From: Triatoma infestans | Lineage: Eukaryota > Arthropoda > Insecta > Hemiptera > Reduviidae | DNA: 64,000 bases | Direction of reading: 5' to 3' | Assembly (NCBI GenBank): GCA_011037195.1 | Contig: JAAEAF010014822.1 | Coordinates: 1 to 64,000, forward strand | Shown: in pieces, positions 47,425 through 60,053 of the stretch | How the letters are laid out: every line of letters starts with the position of its first letter | Position numbering within the stretch: the first letter of the stretch is position 1 | Program-made: the position numbers and the translations under genes | Notes under the pieces: model-generated | What the model saw: the letters and a program-made list of their open reading frames with translations, nothing else | The model's database searches: none | Told to the model about the DNA's origin: nothing

Positions 47425-48390
47425 CATTCATAATACTATGAGAACTATTGTAAAAAGTCGTATTTCCGGTTAATTGCACCCAAAATATTCAAACAGATTG
47501 ATAATCATCTTTCATTATTTATTAACTTAACGATTGATGAAATTATCTGTGAAATAAATTTTTAATCACATTTTATGCAAACTGGATAATAATCTCAATT
47601 AATTATATTATCATTGCAATTTTATTTGACCTATTTATTCTGTACCCATAATTAGAACTTTGGAAATAATCAATAACTATTTAAATGTTTCAACAATATT
47701 TCATTACAGTCCTAAATAGACGATACAAATCTTGATTTGAATTATTACGTTGATAATAATGTAATTGTATCATCTAAAAGCGATGGCGTGAAATGAAGCA
47801 GGAATTCCCTTAATTGATTTCATAGAGTTTGACGTCAGCATAGAACATTGAGAACACTGCTGTTAGCTGTTAGTATCTCTCCCCCCCTTTAGACACTCTC
47901 GACAATTGAATGCCAATTGAGGTAGTTTGCTAATTATTACTTGTGATAAGTTACTAGATTCTATAGGGTTGTAACATAATATAACACCATTTTAAGTTAA
48001 CATTCTTCTTTCTTTCTTTATTTATTTATTTATAAGGATTTCCATCGCTGCCGCTGGTATTATCGTCACTGTGATATTTGGTTTCAGTTACCAGCAAATT
48101 TTAAAATTTTTGGTCCATGGATATAACGGAATTAAAAAATAAAAAAAAGTCATTTTTTATCACTTTTTTTCTCTTAGGAAAGGGAATAATGCACGAAAAA
48201 ATGAAAGCAAATCTGGGGAGTTTAAGGGCAGGGTAGAATTTCCCAGCCCCTGGCATTTAACTTTGGAAAATCGTCATACGTGAAGTCGGGTTGCCTTTGA
48301 AGTAGAATTTTACTATTGCTGTTGACTATGCCGGATATATTTTTGTAAGTTGATGTAACTTATCGCAAAAGACCTTACAACAAAAGGTAT
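47425..48390. other. AT-rich spacer
   Basis: No gene recognised. Confidence 0.5.
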
Positions 48391-49265
48391 TGTAAATAAT
48401 ATTTGCTATAGGTATTTATTATTTCTAATATGCGTAAAGTTTGGGCACATGACCAGGAAGCTAACCATAGTCCTTAATCGACTATAGGTTTTTATATCAA
48501 TCCATTTTTTAACACAAGTTAAGACATAGTGTGCGCGCGTAAAAGGTAAAGCGTTTAGTGTAGAACGTAAATCCGCTAGGTTGCAATACCTAGTAATTAC
48601 AAAGAGTGGCAAAGATGACTTGTATTTACTTACCTTGAGGGTGCCGTCGAGAAGAGCGACGAGCGTACGCTTACTGGAGAAAGTGTGAAGGACGCTATGA
48701 AGAAGCATAAAAGATATACAAGAGGTAAGTGTGTGCAAATGATCGTGTATGGGTGTGTGTGGAGGGAAGCTAAGGGAAAGGTAAATTGGTGAACGAAACG
48801 GTGCAGTCGGAAATGAAAAACCTGTATTATATGCAGAATACACCCGAGGAGGCAGTGAATCTTAGCAAAGAAGCAATTTGATGCAGTAGAACAGCACACA
48901 TATATTTTCACTAGAAGAGAACAAGCAGGCAAGTGATGAAAGGGATGAATTAACAAAAGAAAAAGGGATTGTCGTGGAGAAGGACCAACATTCGGTAAAC
49001 CCTTTGGTCTTCCCTAATCCTATCCTATTGGAATCCCCGAAGGTCTTGGCCGCTACAATATCGTATTCGTGTTCTGTGGTTACTATAGAAGAAGGCTGCT
49101 GCTCCATTATCATCAACATTTGCGAGGTGTCTTCCGACACCATTTTTCATCGTCTTCTGTGAGGACACCATGTGTCCAAACTTCACCGGTCAATAATGAC
49201 AGTTCCAACACCGTCTTGATTGTTTGGGCTTCTTCTTAGCCGTCTATCGCCAAGCTCCATCAGAG
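48390..49265. other. Mixed-composition block with unrecognised minus-strand frames
   Basis: Minus-strand open frames overlap here (48406-48843, 48630-48956, 48862-49143). The last begins MVSEDTSQMLMIMEQQ and has the most protein-like composition (acidic N-terminus, 'TFGDSNRIGLGKTKG'), but I do not recognise it. It might be a retroelement or a broken host exon. Confidence 0.3.
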
Positions 49266-50445
49266 GCGGCGAATATTGACAAACTTGGCAGCAATACTGA
49301 GGATATGTTTTGTAGTTGATTGCTCTGGTGTCCATAATTAATCCCCATTTTTCATTTTCCTTTGATGTAATATATTAGCATATAGTGCGAGCTTTCCACT
49401 TAGCTTGAAGTGACGGCCGCAATATCAGCATCGAAGCCACGCTACTACTTGTGATTCATCGTTGGCAGACCAGTCGAAATTAGTTGAGACAGCTTGACTA
49501 ATATGATTTTGTGGCCGTAGCAGAGAATAATAATCCATTAATCGAGCATAAAAGATATATAATTAATGAAGCATAAAGATATTTTATTAATAATCAAATT
49601 GGTAACTGGGATGCTCACAGCTCTTAGGCCCAACCTTGCATTTGCATCATTTTCATTCGTTTAGTCCACCGCTGCACGAGCATCTTTATCTGTGTGGTCT
49701 GTTATTACCCGAGACATAATAATCCGTCTCAGACCAGAATTGGTAACTGGGATGCTCACAAAGCTTGGGCCCAACCTAGCAATTGTATCATTTTCATTCG
49801 TTTGGTCCACCGCTGCACGAGCATCTTCATCTGTGTGGTCTGTCATTACCCTTCCGGCACCAGAACTTGACTGTAATGGTATTGGCCGCCATAGTATTCC
49901 ATGTGTTCGAGATAGAGGTTCTGGTACTTGCAGAAGAAGAGCGCTGTTGGTTATGATCAGAACTTGACTCCAATGGTCTTGGCTGCCATTGTATTCTTCA
50001 TGAGTGGTAATATTGACAAACTTGGCATCAATACTGATGATATGCTTTGTAGTTGGTTTCTCTGGTGTGCATAATTAATCCTCTTTTTCAATACCCTTAT
50101 ATGTAATGTATTAGGATGTTGGTAGAATAGAATCGGGGGGGGGGAGCCTCATTCTATTCTACACAACATCCTAATACATTACATAGGATGTTGTGTAAGG
50201 TTTCCTGATCGCTTGAAGTGACGGCCGCAATAACATCATCGAAGCCAGGCTACTGCTTGTGATGCATCATTGACAACCAGTCGAAATTAGTTGAGACAGC
50301 TTGACTAAGATTATTTTCTGGCCTTAGTCGAGACATAATAATCCATCTCAGACCAGTATTGGTAACTGGGATGCTCACAAAGCTTGGGCCCAACCTTGCT
50401 TTAGCATCATTTTTTTCTCGTTTGGTCCACCGCTGCACCCTGCGT
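49265..50445. repeat. Imperfect ~740-810-bp duplication containing a 141-bp tandem repeat
   Basis: The block 'ATTGACAAACTTGGCA' at about 49275 recurs at about 50010. 'GTGACGGCCGCAATA' at about 49410 recurs at about 50219. 'GGTAACTGGGATGCTCAC' starts at 49601, 49742 and 50361. On the minus strand the last repeat reads ARLGPSFVSIPVTN in two copies and a variant in the third. No known family. Confidence 0.65.
50101..50184. repeat. 33-bp inverted repeat with G-rich loop
   Basis: Arms 50101-50133 and 50151-50184 are complementary with one mismatch or bulge (ATGTAATGTATTAGGATGTT and its complement, then GTAGAATAGAAT and its complement). The loop holds a run of about ten G. Confidence 0.8.
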
Positions 50446-51880
50446 ATATCGCTTTCAGCGCCTTTACATACAGTCCACTTAGCTATTTAATATATATATT
50501 ACATGTTGTTTTATATAGTTTGTGTATATTTAATATCTAATTACTAATAACTTAATAATTAATTTATTAGGCTAGGATTACCTTAATTTCTAATATTGTA
50601 TTACTCTATTGATTCTGCTCCCTTTGTTAATTTAAGATTATTTTAATTTTATCGTATTATTGCATCACACTACAGCTTGTGTTGCTGCTTGAATTTCACG
50701 TATCAAGCAATAGCATGCAAGAAAGGAAAGGTGGACTTGTCCTGCATCCGAACGATATTCAATCGTCTGAGCAAAAGCATCACCGCTGCCCTGCATCACC
50801 AGTTTTAGATACTTTCCTTCTAAAAGGAAAGGAAGGAACTGCTTTCCTTCAAGTAATCGCGTCTTCTCACGAGATTGTTGACACTAACTTCGCGGCGTTT
50901 TTGAGCGGCATCGGAAGTATTCCTCGACGCTGACCTGATGGCCTTTCCGAACAGTACGTGTTTGGGCGAAGCCCAACAAGTAAGAGCTCTACATCAACAC
51001 ATTGTCTGCACATATGCCGAAGCGCAACTTCCCCCCCCGTCACCTCCCGCCCTTTCAATGTACATTCCCGCGTTATGTGGTTTCTGTTCCCTTAATCTCA
51101 GGTGAACTGAAAGAATCCATCAGTTTTTCTGTATATACTACAAACTGGTCGGTCGTGTTAGCGCTACTCACCTACAAATTGCTTGCCTCCAATAGAAGGT
51201 CGACGATGGCCTATCGTGTTACATCGCTTTAAGCAAAGTTTAACAAGCCGCCAGTATTTGCATTCAAGTGAATTTAATGAGCCATGAATTTTTTTAATTC
51301 ATAATGAATTCTTGGCATCCAAGAATATTTTATTATAAAGAATCGATTTTTTTTTTTGATTAATTAAATAAATTTAATATAAATAAGTGAAAGTAAAAAA
51401 TACAGTTTTATTTATATCTTTCATATTGAGTGGACTTTTATGACCCTGAGTTTGCAAGTGATGCCCACGTAACGCTCAAGCCTACACACGTGCCATTTAT
51501 AAATGCCAAATTTTATTTTTATAATAACAGATTTTTTTTTTTTGCAATTTATGCAAAACATTTACCCCATGATGTGGGGTAATCCATGCATTTCATCAGC
51601 TGCTGTGGAGCGTACTTAAATGCGAGATATAAACTGATATTTTTTACCCTTAAGCTCCTTACTTATTTCCTATATAATGTACGTATGTAGGAAATGATAA
51701 TATAATTATTTTCCTTAATTATAATTATTATCTACAAAGTACAGCTTTGTCTTTCTTTTGAATTTGAGTTATCCTTATGAAAATTTATTCCCCAGGACAT
51801 TAATAAATATTCTCTCTCTCTCTCTCTCTCTCTCACACAATTTGTCATCCCAGTGAGTTTCTGTTACAATATTTAAACTA
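50446..51880. other. Unassigned region with a GC-richer core
   Basis: About 50670-51235 is GC-richer and has short open frames on both strands with no recognised motif. A CT microsatellite is at about 51811-51834. Confidence 0.35.
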
Positions 51881-51884
51881 ATTT

Positions 51885-52340
51885 TAGCCCGCAAGGGGTG
51901 TCTGTTGCATGCAGTTACTTAAGGAGTAGCGACCCCACGGGTTACCATTGCTCAGTAATACATGCACTTCATCAGAACAGTACACAATACACTTAAACTA
52001 CCTACAGCTGTACACTTTATAGACAAGGACAAACACAGTACACAACTAGGGTTTCTGTCCCTAGTTAATTGGCGAAAGCAAAGGGAGAAGAATGGGATTA
52101 GCCCAGTGGTAGCGTGCTGGACTAGCAACGCGGAGGTCCCGGGTTATAATCCAGCATGCTGCCCTTAGTTCTTCCTAGGAGCCTCTACAACTCACTGTCC
52201 GGTGATGGTTAGTGTTGTCTGTAGCTAGAGAACGCTGCTTGGAGCTCCAGCTGTGCATTGGAGAACGCTCCCGGGGGGCCCAATAGATCTTACAGATCGC
52301 AGTGCAATAATCCCCCTACAACAATCTAATTTAATCTAAT
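51885..52340 (+). mobile_element. tRNA-derived SINE (family S1), copy 1
   Basis: The pol III promoter-like head is at 52097-52152: A-box-like TTAGCCCAGTGG and B-box-like GGGTTATAATCC, inside 'GGACTAGCAACGCGGAGGTC'. The body runs to 'GCAGTGCAATAATCCCCC'. A 5' block ('GCCCGCAAGGGGTGTCTGTT', 'GCATGCAGTT') is shared with copy 3, but this copy has about 120 bp extra between that block and the tRNA-like head. Confidence 0.75.
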
Positions 52341-52344
52341 ATTT

Positions 52345-53980
52345 AACCTACAGAATCTTTTTCGAAAACCTTACTGTATTTATTTTTTTATTTTATTTAT
52401 TTTGGCTTCATAATAATATCAACTCATTTTTTTTTTTTTATTGTGTCAGAATTACTGCAAAGGTGTTATAACTGTAACATTGATCGCAGTAGTATTTCCA
52501 TAAAACATTTAGAACGGAGATTTTACCCACTCCAACGACAATTATTAGTCATTCTCGTCGTCAGAGTGAAGATAGCAAGACATCTAGGACGATAGGTGGC
52601 TAATAGGTGCCTCATGGATTGGATACCAATCTAGGTTAAAATTGAATGTCTAGATTAAGCGAAGAATTTCATAGATTTTAATATAGATATAACTATAAAC
52701 AAGTATTTTACTGAGGATTCAAATCTGTTGTTCAGGGATTCTATGAAGTCGTCGAAAGCTCTATTTAAGCTCTGTCTTTTTAAATCATGTTTGTGGATTC
52801 TAGGTAGCTTTTGCCAATATAAAGCTCAAGATAGCGGACTACAATTGATTACCGGTAGAAGAATTAGATTGTTCTAGTGGGATTGGCAGAGGATGAAGGA
52901 TGAAGGTTGATGTTCTGGGATTGATCTCACTGAGTTTTAATGGCGCACTGTTTGAACATTTTTTTTTCCTAGGGAGTTGAATTCCAAATTAAAACTTTTT
53001 TTTTTTTTATTATCCATCCAATGATTCTTCCTCTTATTTATTTATAAGTACGTTTTAAGTTAACTTATTTCCAGTAAGTAACAAGTATTAAACTCGGTAG
53101 AAAGTAAAGTTTAATAAACTTTTAACTTTATTAAGTTGGTTAACTTTAAATTAAAGCTTGGTAATAGTTTAGTTGTGGTATTATTATGACAGCAATTTAA
53201 AAGTCTTCACTTGTTTTATATTTAGAGTCTCTCATAATCGCTATTGAAAATTTTAAATTCTACGCAGTTTTGTTAATTACATTTGATAATGAATGCCTAA
53301 TGTTTTATAATTACAATACTTTTATAAGTCTTTTATATATTCAAAACAACAGAATATAATAAAAATCCTTGGATATTGTCAAAAACAGTATATTGTTAAC
53401 AAGACAATGTTAACGGTTAATGTTCATTAAATTTGTCGAAATTATCATTACTTTTTTTATATTTTACAATTTATATTATACTTTCTTATTTTTAACAATT
53501 GAATATGTAATATGAGAAACTCTCTCTCTATAAATTTATGACCTCATAAACTTGAATATCGTTACCTAAACTCGTTTCACCATAATTTATCTCATTGCGA
53601 TTTTTTGGCGCACCTTCTATTTTTGGACGGGCGATTCTTCATTGATTACTCAGTATTTAGTAAGGAATTAAAACTAAAGCCTAGTTTATGCATGACCTTT
53701 TCCTTCTTCCTATGATGTTTTTACGTGTCACAGTCACTCCATTTTTATAAGAGCAATAAATACGTTCTAGAGTTTTGCCTGGCCTTGCGCAAGGATAGCA
53801 GTGATTTCAAAAAGTCAGATTGCAACAAAAATTACGCTCAGTATTTATACTTGAAATATGTAAAGGTTTTTTGTATTTTTCTCATAAATTAAAATGCTGT
53901 TAAATGATTTTCACAATTCACATCCTTTGTGCTTCGAGTAATTTAGGACTTTTGGACATTAGAATTTAAGGAAGTGGATC
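52345..53980. other. AT-rich spacer
   Basis: No gene or mobile element recognised. Confidence 0.5.
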
Positions 53981-54109
53981 TTTTTCTACTTTCTCTTACT
54001 CCTGGTAACAGGAAGTATTGCGATCTTCTTTTTTTCTAAATTTAGTTTTCACCGGAAATGCTTGGTTTTGAGGTCTCGCAAGAAAAAACTGTTTTTAGCG
54101 GGTTTTAGT

Positions 54110-54335
54110 CTCTATGGAGTGTCCAATAGATTGTTATAGGGGATATTGCACTGCGACCTGAAAGGTCTATTGTGCCTGCCTCCTGGAGGATCTTCTCAGT
54201 GCACTGCCCACCATCGAAGCAGTGAGCTATAGAGGCTTCTAGGAAGAGAACATCTAAGGGCATCACTGTTGGACTCGAACCCAGGATAACCGCGTTGCTA
54301 GTCCGTTAACGCTGATCTAATCCCTTCCCTTAATA
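54110..54335 (-). mobile_element. tRNA-derived SINE (family S1), copy 2
   Basis: Reverse complement of the S1 body and head: TTATAGGGGATATTGCACTG, CGACCTGAAAGGTC, then GGACTCGAACCCAGGATAAC and 'CGCGTTGCTAGTCC'. The B box is complete here. Confidence 0.8.
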
Positions 54336-54489
54336 TAACAATAAGTTTTGATCAAAATCCAACCACCGGACATGCGACATTACTCTGAATGTTTTTTCTT
54401 ATCTGATTTTCCTGATTTTCTCGCAAATTGCTCCAACGATTTTCAGTAAACTTCGCGTACTAACTTACATATATAAGTGTAGAAGACTT

Positions 54490-55625
54490 TTGTTTTCAAC
54501 CATTCTTATAGTGTCAGGTTATCCCACTAGGGAAGATTGGTCAAGATTGAGTCCGTCTGTCGTGATACCTGATAATTATTTCCAGTGTTACACGGACGGT
54601 TCCAGAATGGATGGTAGGTCTGGAGAGCTGCGGTCTATTTTGAGACTGGAGATCATTTGGCACTATCTCTTGGTGAATGGCCCACAGTCTTCCAGACTTA
54701 GGTTTATGCTATTCTTTGTTGTGTCTTGGATGAGAGGGTACGTAACACTAACTTAAAAGGTGTTTTTGTATCTGCTCGGACAGCCAAGCTATGCTGAAGG
54801 CGCTGAGTTCATGTGTCTTCCTCACTACCAGGTTGGTGTTAGAAAGTTCTAAAACACTGGAAGAGCTTTCTTCTCTGAAGGATGTGCTTCTAGTCTGGGT
54901 GCCAGGTCACATGGGAATTTTTGGCGGGTGGATAGGAATGAGGAGGTGGATAAGTTTGCCAAATTAGGCGCCTCTCATCCTATCATTGGTCCCGAGCCTG
55001 CTGTTGGCGTGTCTTCTGGCACATGACTGTCAGGCTTCCAGACATAGACAGCTTCACAGCAGTCATCCTTATGGATGAGGTAGGTTGGTTTTCGGCACTC
55101 CAAATGCTCATCGGGGGTCGGGACAAGGCCATTAGTGAGACGTTGCTGTGTTTTTCACGGAGCGCGCTCAGGCATCTGATTGGATCTCTTACTGGACATC
55201 GTGGTTTAAGGGGACATCTCTACATAATGGGGCTCATGCCGGATCCATTTTGTAGAGTCTGTGAGACAGAGGAGGTAACACCCATCCATCTTATGACTGG
55301 TTGCCTGGGTTGTGAGAAAATTAGATTCAGGACCTTTGGTCGGAATAGGATGTCTGTGGAAGAGCTTTAGGCTATTTCCGCTTAAAGTTATTGTCCGATT
55401 TATTCGGACTGCGGAGAATCTTAGATTTTTGTTCTAGACCCGGTTTGCTGTTGTTTTTCTCGGGTTAGCTATATGGGTCCCAAGAGGCTTTGGATAGCGT
55501 AGGGTTTGGTCCCTCCCCACAGACAAATAATAATAATAATAATTTATAATAATAATAATAATTAATAATAATAAAATAATAATAATATAAATAAGAATAA
55601 TAATAATAATAATAATAGTAATAAG
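54490..55625 (+). mobile_element. Copy of the RNase H LINE, 5'-truncated, (AAT)n tail
   Basis: Same family as 21465-23197, opposite strand: NYFQCYTDGSRMDGRSG, then PGHMGIF, RNEEVDKFAKLG and CRVCETEEVTPIHLMTGCLG. The frame is broken at several places. The 3' UTR 'GGCTTTGGATAGCGTAGGG' is shared, and the element ends in AAT repeats at about 55527-55620. It lies inside an R1k copy. Confidence 0.87.
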
Positions 55626-56050
55626 TACATATCACTTTTATTTGAAACAGATTTCTGGCGGGTCTGGGCGAATAGTAGCGTTAAACATAGTACTAGTAAG
55701 TGCAATTTATGATTCCTTTACTTGAATATTATAGGGATTTATTAGAATTATTGATTGAACTTAGAATGCAAATTGCACAGATAACTTTCTAATATTTTTC
55801 AAAAACAAAAAAAGAAGAAGATTTTAGACAGAATTTGTGGCATTAAATTTCAAATGTTGTATAGGCTTGGTTCGATATTATTGCCACTCTCTTCTGGACT
55901 ATAGTGCCTGGGTGAGTACTCCCCCCCCCACCATCTCCATATTTATGTTAGGTTAAATGAGTAAAACTTGAAGTTTAACCAAAATTTGTCATTATAACTG
56001 TATAAAAGTCATTCTCAAACGAGAATTTCATGTGAGTGTTTCACACCAGA

Positions 56051-56235
56051 TTTTTTTCTTTGCCTATGTCCAGGATGCTTATAATAAATAAAAATAATAA
56101 ACCATCCTTTCCTTATAACAGATATTTAAAAAAAATAAATAAATAATTAGCGATGGTTACCTTTTAATTTAAACCTTAGAGATTATTTAGTTCCTCGTCA
56201 ATTACAAATTTTTAAATAGAAGAAAACCATTATTA
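56051..56235. other. Short AT-rich spacer
   Basis: Nothing recognised between R1k and the Helitron. Confidence 0.4.
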
Positions 56236-57479
56236 TCTCTATATATAAAAATTCAGTATCCATATGTTTGTGGCCGCAAAACTCGGAAAAGTAGTCGATG
56301 GATTGACTTGAAATTTTATACACAACGTAGCATTTCTATATAAGAGTGTTTAATATATACTTTTTACTCCAAAGTTCCCACGGAAACTGGAAATTCCGAG
56401 CGCTTCGCGAGGTTGGCAGAAATAGACAGACTCAGACGCGTTGCGATGGTGGCGCGCTCTCTGATCCTCTTTCTCAACTACTTATAAGTACCTCTATTCC
56501 GAAGTTCCCACGGAAACGGGAAACTCCGAGCTAAAATCCTTCATACGGCCATATTGCGTTAGCACTTGCTTCTTCAGGTATTGCTGCTACGTTGATGGAA
56601 GGAGGTAGAAAAGCGCATTCAGTTCTTAAACTGTCATGACTTAAACATGCACTTCACAGAAAACCCAACATGTAACATTTCTAAAACATCAGAAATGGGA
56701 AAGGTTCTTCGGGCGTGCAAAATCATTGTATGGGATGGGTGTACAATGACTCACAAGAAGTTATTTGCAGCATTAGACCATACATTGAAAGACTTGCGAA
56801 ATAATCAGGCTCCATTTGGTGGAGCATTGGTGTTACTATCCGGTGACTTCAGGCAAACGCTTCCAGTGATACCTCGCTCAACACCAGCTGATGAATTGTA
56901 TGCCTGTTTGAAATATTCAACTCTTTGGAGCACAGTAAAAAAAATTCATTTAACAACGAATATGAGAGTTCAACTTCAAAACGAACGATCCAATAGCTGC
57001 CAATTTTGACCTCATAAAGGTGAAGATGTACTACTTCCACGAATACCACTCATTCCGACAGATATGCCGTTCAAGTTCAAACGACTTCAATTTCCAATAC
57101 GCCTTGCGTTCGCTATGACTATCAATAAAGCGGAAGGACAAACTTTTGCAAGTGTGCGGTTTGAATTTAGAAAACGAATGCTTCTCTCATAGGCAATAAT
57201 ATGTCACATGCTCCAGAGTCGGTAAACCATCTGATCTTTATGTTTATGCAGAAAACGGACAAGCAAAAAATGTAGTCCATTCACTAGCTTTACAATAAAA
57301 AAAGACTTTCAGTTAAAAACATTTTTTCTTTTTTTCCTTTCAGTTCACAGCAACGCAAAGTAGGGTATTAAATTGAATGATGTGTTTTCTTGTTAAATCT
57401 ATGTTAACCTGTAATATTGCTGTGTTTACTTTCCTAAAAATCAGACTGAGTCACAGCGAAGCGTGGCCGGGTTAGCTAG
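56236..57479 (+). mobile_element. Helitron, internally deleted, both termini present
   Basis: The 5' end TCTCTATATATAAAAATTCA is preceded by A. The 3' end has 'GCGAAGCGTGGCCGGG' and finishes TTAGCTAG, followed by T. This is the A|TC...CTAG|T rule of Helitrons. Inside is part of the PIF1-like helicase: ALALASSGIAATLMEGGRKA, CNISKTSEMGKVLRACKIIV, WDGCTM, FGGALVLLSGDFRQTLPVIP, LTTNMRVQLQNE. After a deletion, the final motif RLQFPIRLAFAMTINKAEGQ follows. Walker A and all Rep sequence are missing, and the Walker B acidic residue is changed (WDG for WDE). Not autonomous. Confidence 0.88.
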
Positions 57480-59040
57480 TATTAAAATAAAACAAAAAAT
57501 AAACTTAAAATAAAAGCTCAGAGGAAACAAGAAAATTTAAGCTGAACAAACCATTCACGCCCAAAAAATTTGCTCCTTCATTCTTTTCTATCCTTTGCGA
57601 CTCTTTGCCAGTTAGTTAGTTCCATCTCAGAGTATCCTAAATTCTTCTTCCCATCTCTCTATAGCTCTTTCTGGCTCTTATTTTAATTGCCAGCGATACC
57701 ACTTTATTAATTTTCTTGGTCCATCTGTCGTCATTTGTTTGGACCAATACCATTTTAATTCAGATATTATTATTATTTCAGTTTCTTTTACAGACTGCAA
57801 TTAACATGGGTGCTATGGCTTGGGCGGTTCAGTACTCTCTCAGAGTCGGCCAAAATAAGTTTGGCTCATTTTAAATCAATATTGGCCTCCACTCTACATA
57901 AATAATAAATAGAATAAAATAAATACATACATAAATAAATAGAATAATTACTTAATTTGCCGAGAAATTATAATTTTATTGGGTTCATTTAAAAAGTAAA
58001 AAGTCCATTGGTAATTGTTTCAATTGTATTGAAATGAATCTCACAATTTACCTATTTGTCGACATATTCACCCTAATACTTTGTCCCAACCCTGTACTAG
58101 TTTTTTTATGCCGAAGTAAAAATATTGCCTTGAAGTGAGAGTCAGTTTTGCAAATTTGTTTTCACTTCATTGCTGTGAACTTGACAAAGACTCTTGGAAA
58201 GGCCTTAACAAAAAGTGATTTAATGTTACGAGACATGTAGGTTGTAAAGCGAATGTGGCAGATCTTGCCAGTCTAATAGTTTCAAGCCCATTATATAATA
58301 TTGTAATTGCACTTCTCCTCCTGTCTTTTTCAGAATTGCTGTATTCTTTCTTCTATCATAACTCATCTGACTTCTTGAATACGCGCATCAGTGCAAAACC
58401 ATGATTGGTCGTCCCGCATTTCAGAGAACTTACCATCGTTGAGTGAGTAATAGAAGTTACCTATTGTAACGTAGTGGTCAATCAGCTGTCTTAAACTGCT
58501 GAAAAGATGCCACCTTAAGAAACTGAAAGTATCGTTATCTTTATATAGATATTAATTGATTTACAATTACTCATTTCTTTACTTATTATTATATGGCCCC
58601 CCATATTGAATAGATATTTCAACCTTGGATTAACGGTTTGTGGCAAAGTAATATAGATTGCACCAGTTAAATGTGTTCCTTTAAAAAGTATATATTTTAA
58701 CTTAAGGGGTGACATAGTGTGTTGCAAACACAGACTATTGTAGTACATATTCTCTGTAGTCTGTTTTCCATTACAAATGTTGTACAATGGACCAGTTGTT
58801 GGATTGTTACAACACGGTTTATCTCTTCATGTATTATTGGAGATGGTGTAACTAGTAAAACTGGTAGAGTTTCAAAACAAGTCAAATACTTTAGTAATAG
58901 TATGTAAAACAAATTAATATGTACACTAGATACATGATCCGTGGTTGCTAATATATTATTGATAAGGATAAATAAAATGTCTACTTTGTTATAATAAATG
59001 CAATAGTTAAAAAAAAAAAAATAGGGCGTGAAACACTCAA
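57480..59040. other. Spacer with weak LINE-like and unknown frames
   Basis: About 57600-57770 read on the minus strand has 'DGPRKLIKWYRWQLK', which resembles the tail of an RTE/CR1-type LINE (weak). A minus-strand frame at 58787-58515 (MYNICNGKQTTENMYY...) is not recognised. An R1k end scrap is at about 59024-59042. Confidence 0.35.
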
Positions 59041-59042
59041 TG

Positions 59043-59229
59043 ATTTTTTTTCAGACGGGCTTAACGTCCAACTACCAAATTAGGTGTCGTGGACGGGGGC
59101 GGAAGCACCTACTTTACTGTTAACATTTTTCATACCAATATAAAATTTAGCAGTTATACGAGGGACTCGAACTGGGGTCCTCCCACTTACAAGTCCATGC
59201 TCATAACCACTACACCAACACCCGCCCCT
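59043..59229 (-). mobile_element. tRNA-Thr-like SINE (family S2)
   Basis: On the minus strand the head reads GGCGGGTGTTGGTGTAGTGG (A box), then 'GACTTGTAAGT' (like a tRNA-Thr TGT anticodon arm) and AGTTCGAGTCCC (B box). An unrelated body follows and ends in an A run (T8 at 59045-59052 on the + strand). The 3' acceptor-stem side of a tRNA is absent, so it is not a tRNA gene. Confidence 0.75.
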
Positions 59230-59485
59230 CATTGAGAGAAAATTAATTGCAATTCTAAATGACTACTTTTCCTTTAAACTTGCAAGTTTTTATTTAGGCT
59301 TACTTGCCCTTAATATTACGTATAAATATCAAAATTGTCATACAAATTACATGTGACACGTAAATATAGTGAATGGGGAAGCAGACATTGTATTTGTCTC
59401 CTGAATGTGATCAATAGGCATCGCTGCTAACATTCTCAACAAAAATAAGCAGACAATTTAGTGTTAAATCTAACATGATCTTCTT
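59230..59485. other. Spacer
   Basis: Nothing recognised. Confidence 0.4.
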
Positions 59486-59489
59486 CTTA

Positions 59490-60018
59490 TAGTTGCGTCT
59501 TCCTGCAGGAGGTTGGAAACCATCACTCTTAAATCGCTCTCTATCATGGGCTACTCTAATCAGTTCAGAAGAACGATTTACCCCCAACCAGATTCTTGAT
59601 GCTCTTCAGCCATCTGCTTCTTGCTAACAGCCTCTCTGCATCACAATTTTACCTTCTATTGCAAGAAGAATAACTTGAAATGAAATGAAATCTTTATTGC
59701 ATTTAGAGATACAATCTCATTGCAAGGGTTGATCTTACTAGTTATTACAAAATACAAGGCATATGGGTATATTAATTTGAGTAACAAAAATAAAATTAAC
59801 AGATAAATAGATAACTATAGGAAAACATCTTGATAAAACTAGGAAAGAAAAAAAAATCACTATACATTCAGCAGCAAAGTAAAGTAAAGTCTCTTCAGAA
59901 TAAACCTAAAGTATGTTGAATATGGGTTAATATATCAAGTAGTTATCAGTAATTACAATATTAATAATTATTATATATACATACAAAAATACTTTATATA
60001 TAAAAAACGATATATAGT

Positions 60019-60053
<35 letters not shown>

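Larger units (their letters stand above)
53988..56050 (+). mobile_element. R1k element, split by a SINE and a LINE
   Basis: The start ACTTTCTCTTACTCCTGGTA is at 53988, followed by the usual 'TTCACCGGAAATG' and 'TTTTGAGGTCTC'. R1k sequence resumes at 55625 ('ACATATCACTTTTATTTGAA') and ends GTGAGTGTTTCACACCAGA at 56050. The inserts are S1 SINE copy 2 and a (TAA)-tailed LINE. Confidence 0.75.

Noticed and set aside
48406..48956. Overlapping minus-strand ORFs of 145 and 108 residues
   Set aside because: Two frames are open at once, no known motif and no paralog in the window; kept only as an unassigned block.
52097..52152. Functional tRNA gene
   Set aside because: A and B boxes are present but the anticodon stem and acceptor stem do not pair; three diverged copies with a shared non-tRNA body mark it as a SINE.
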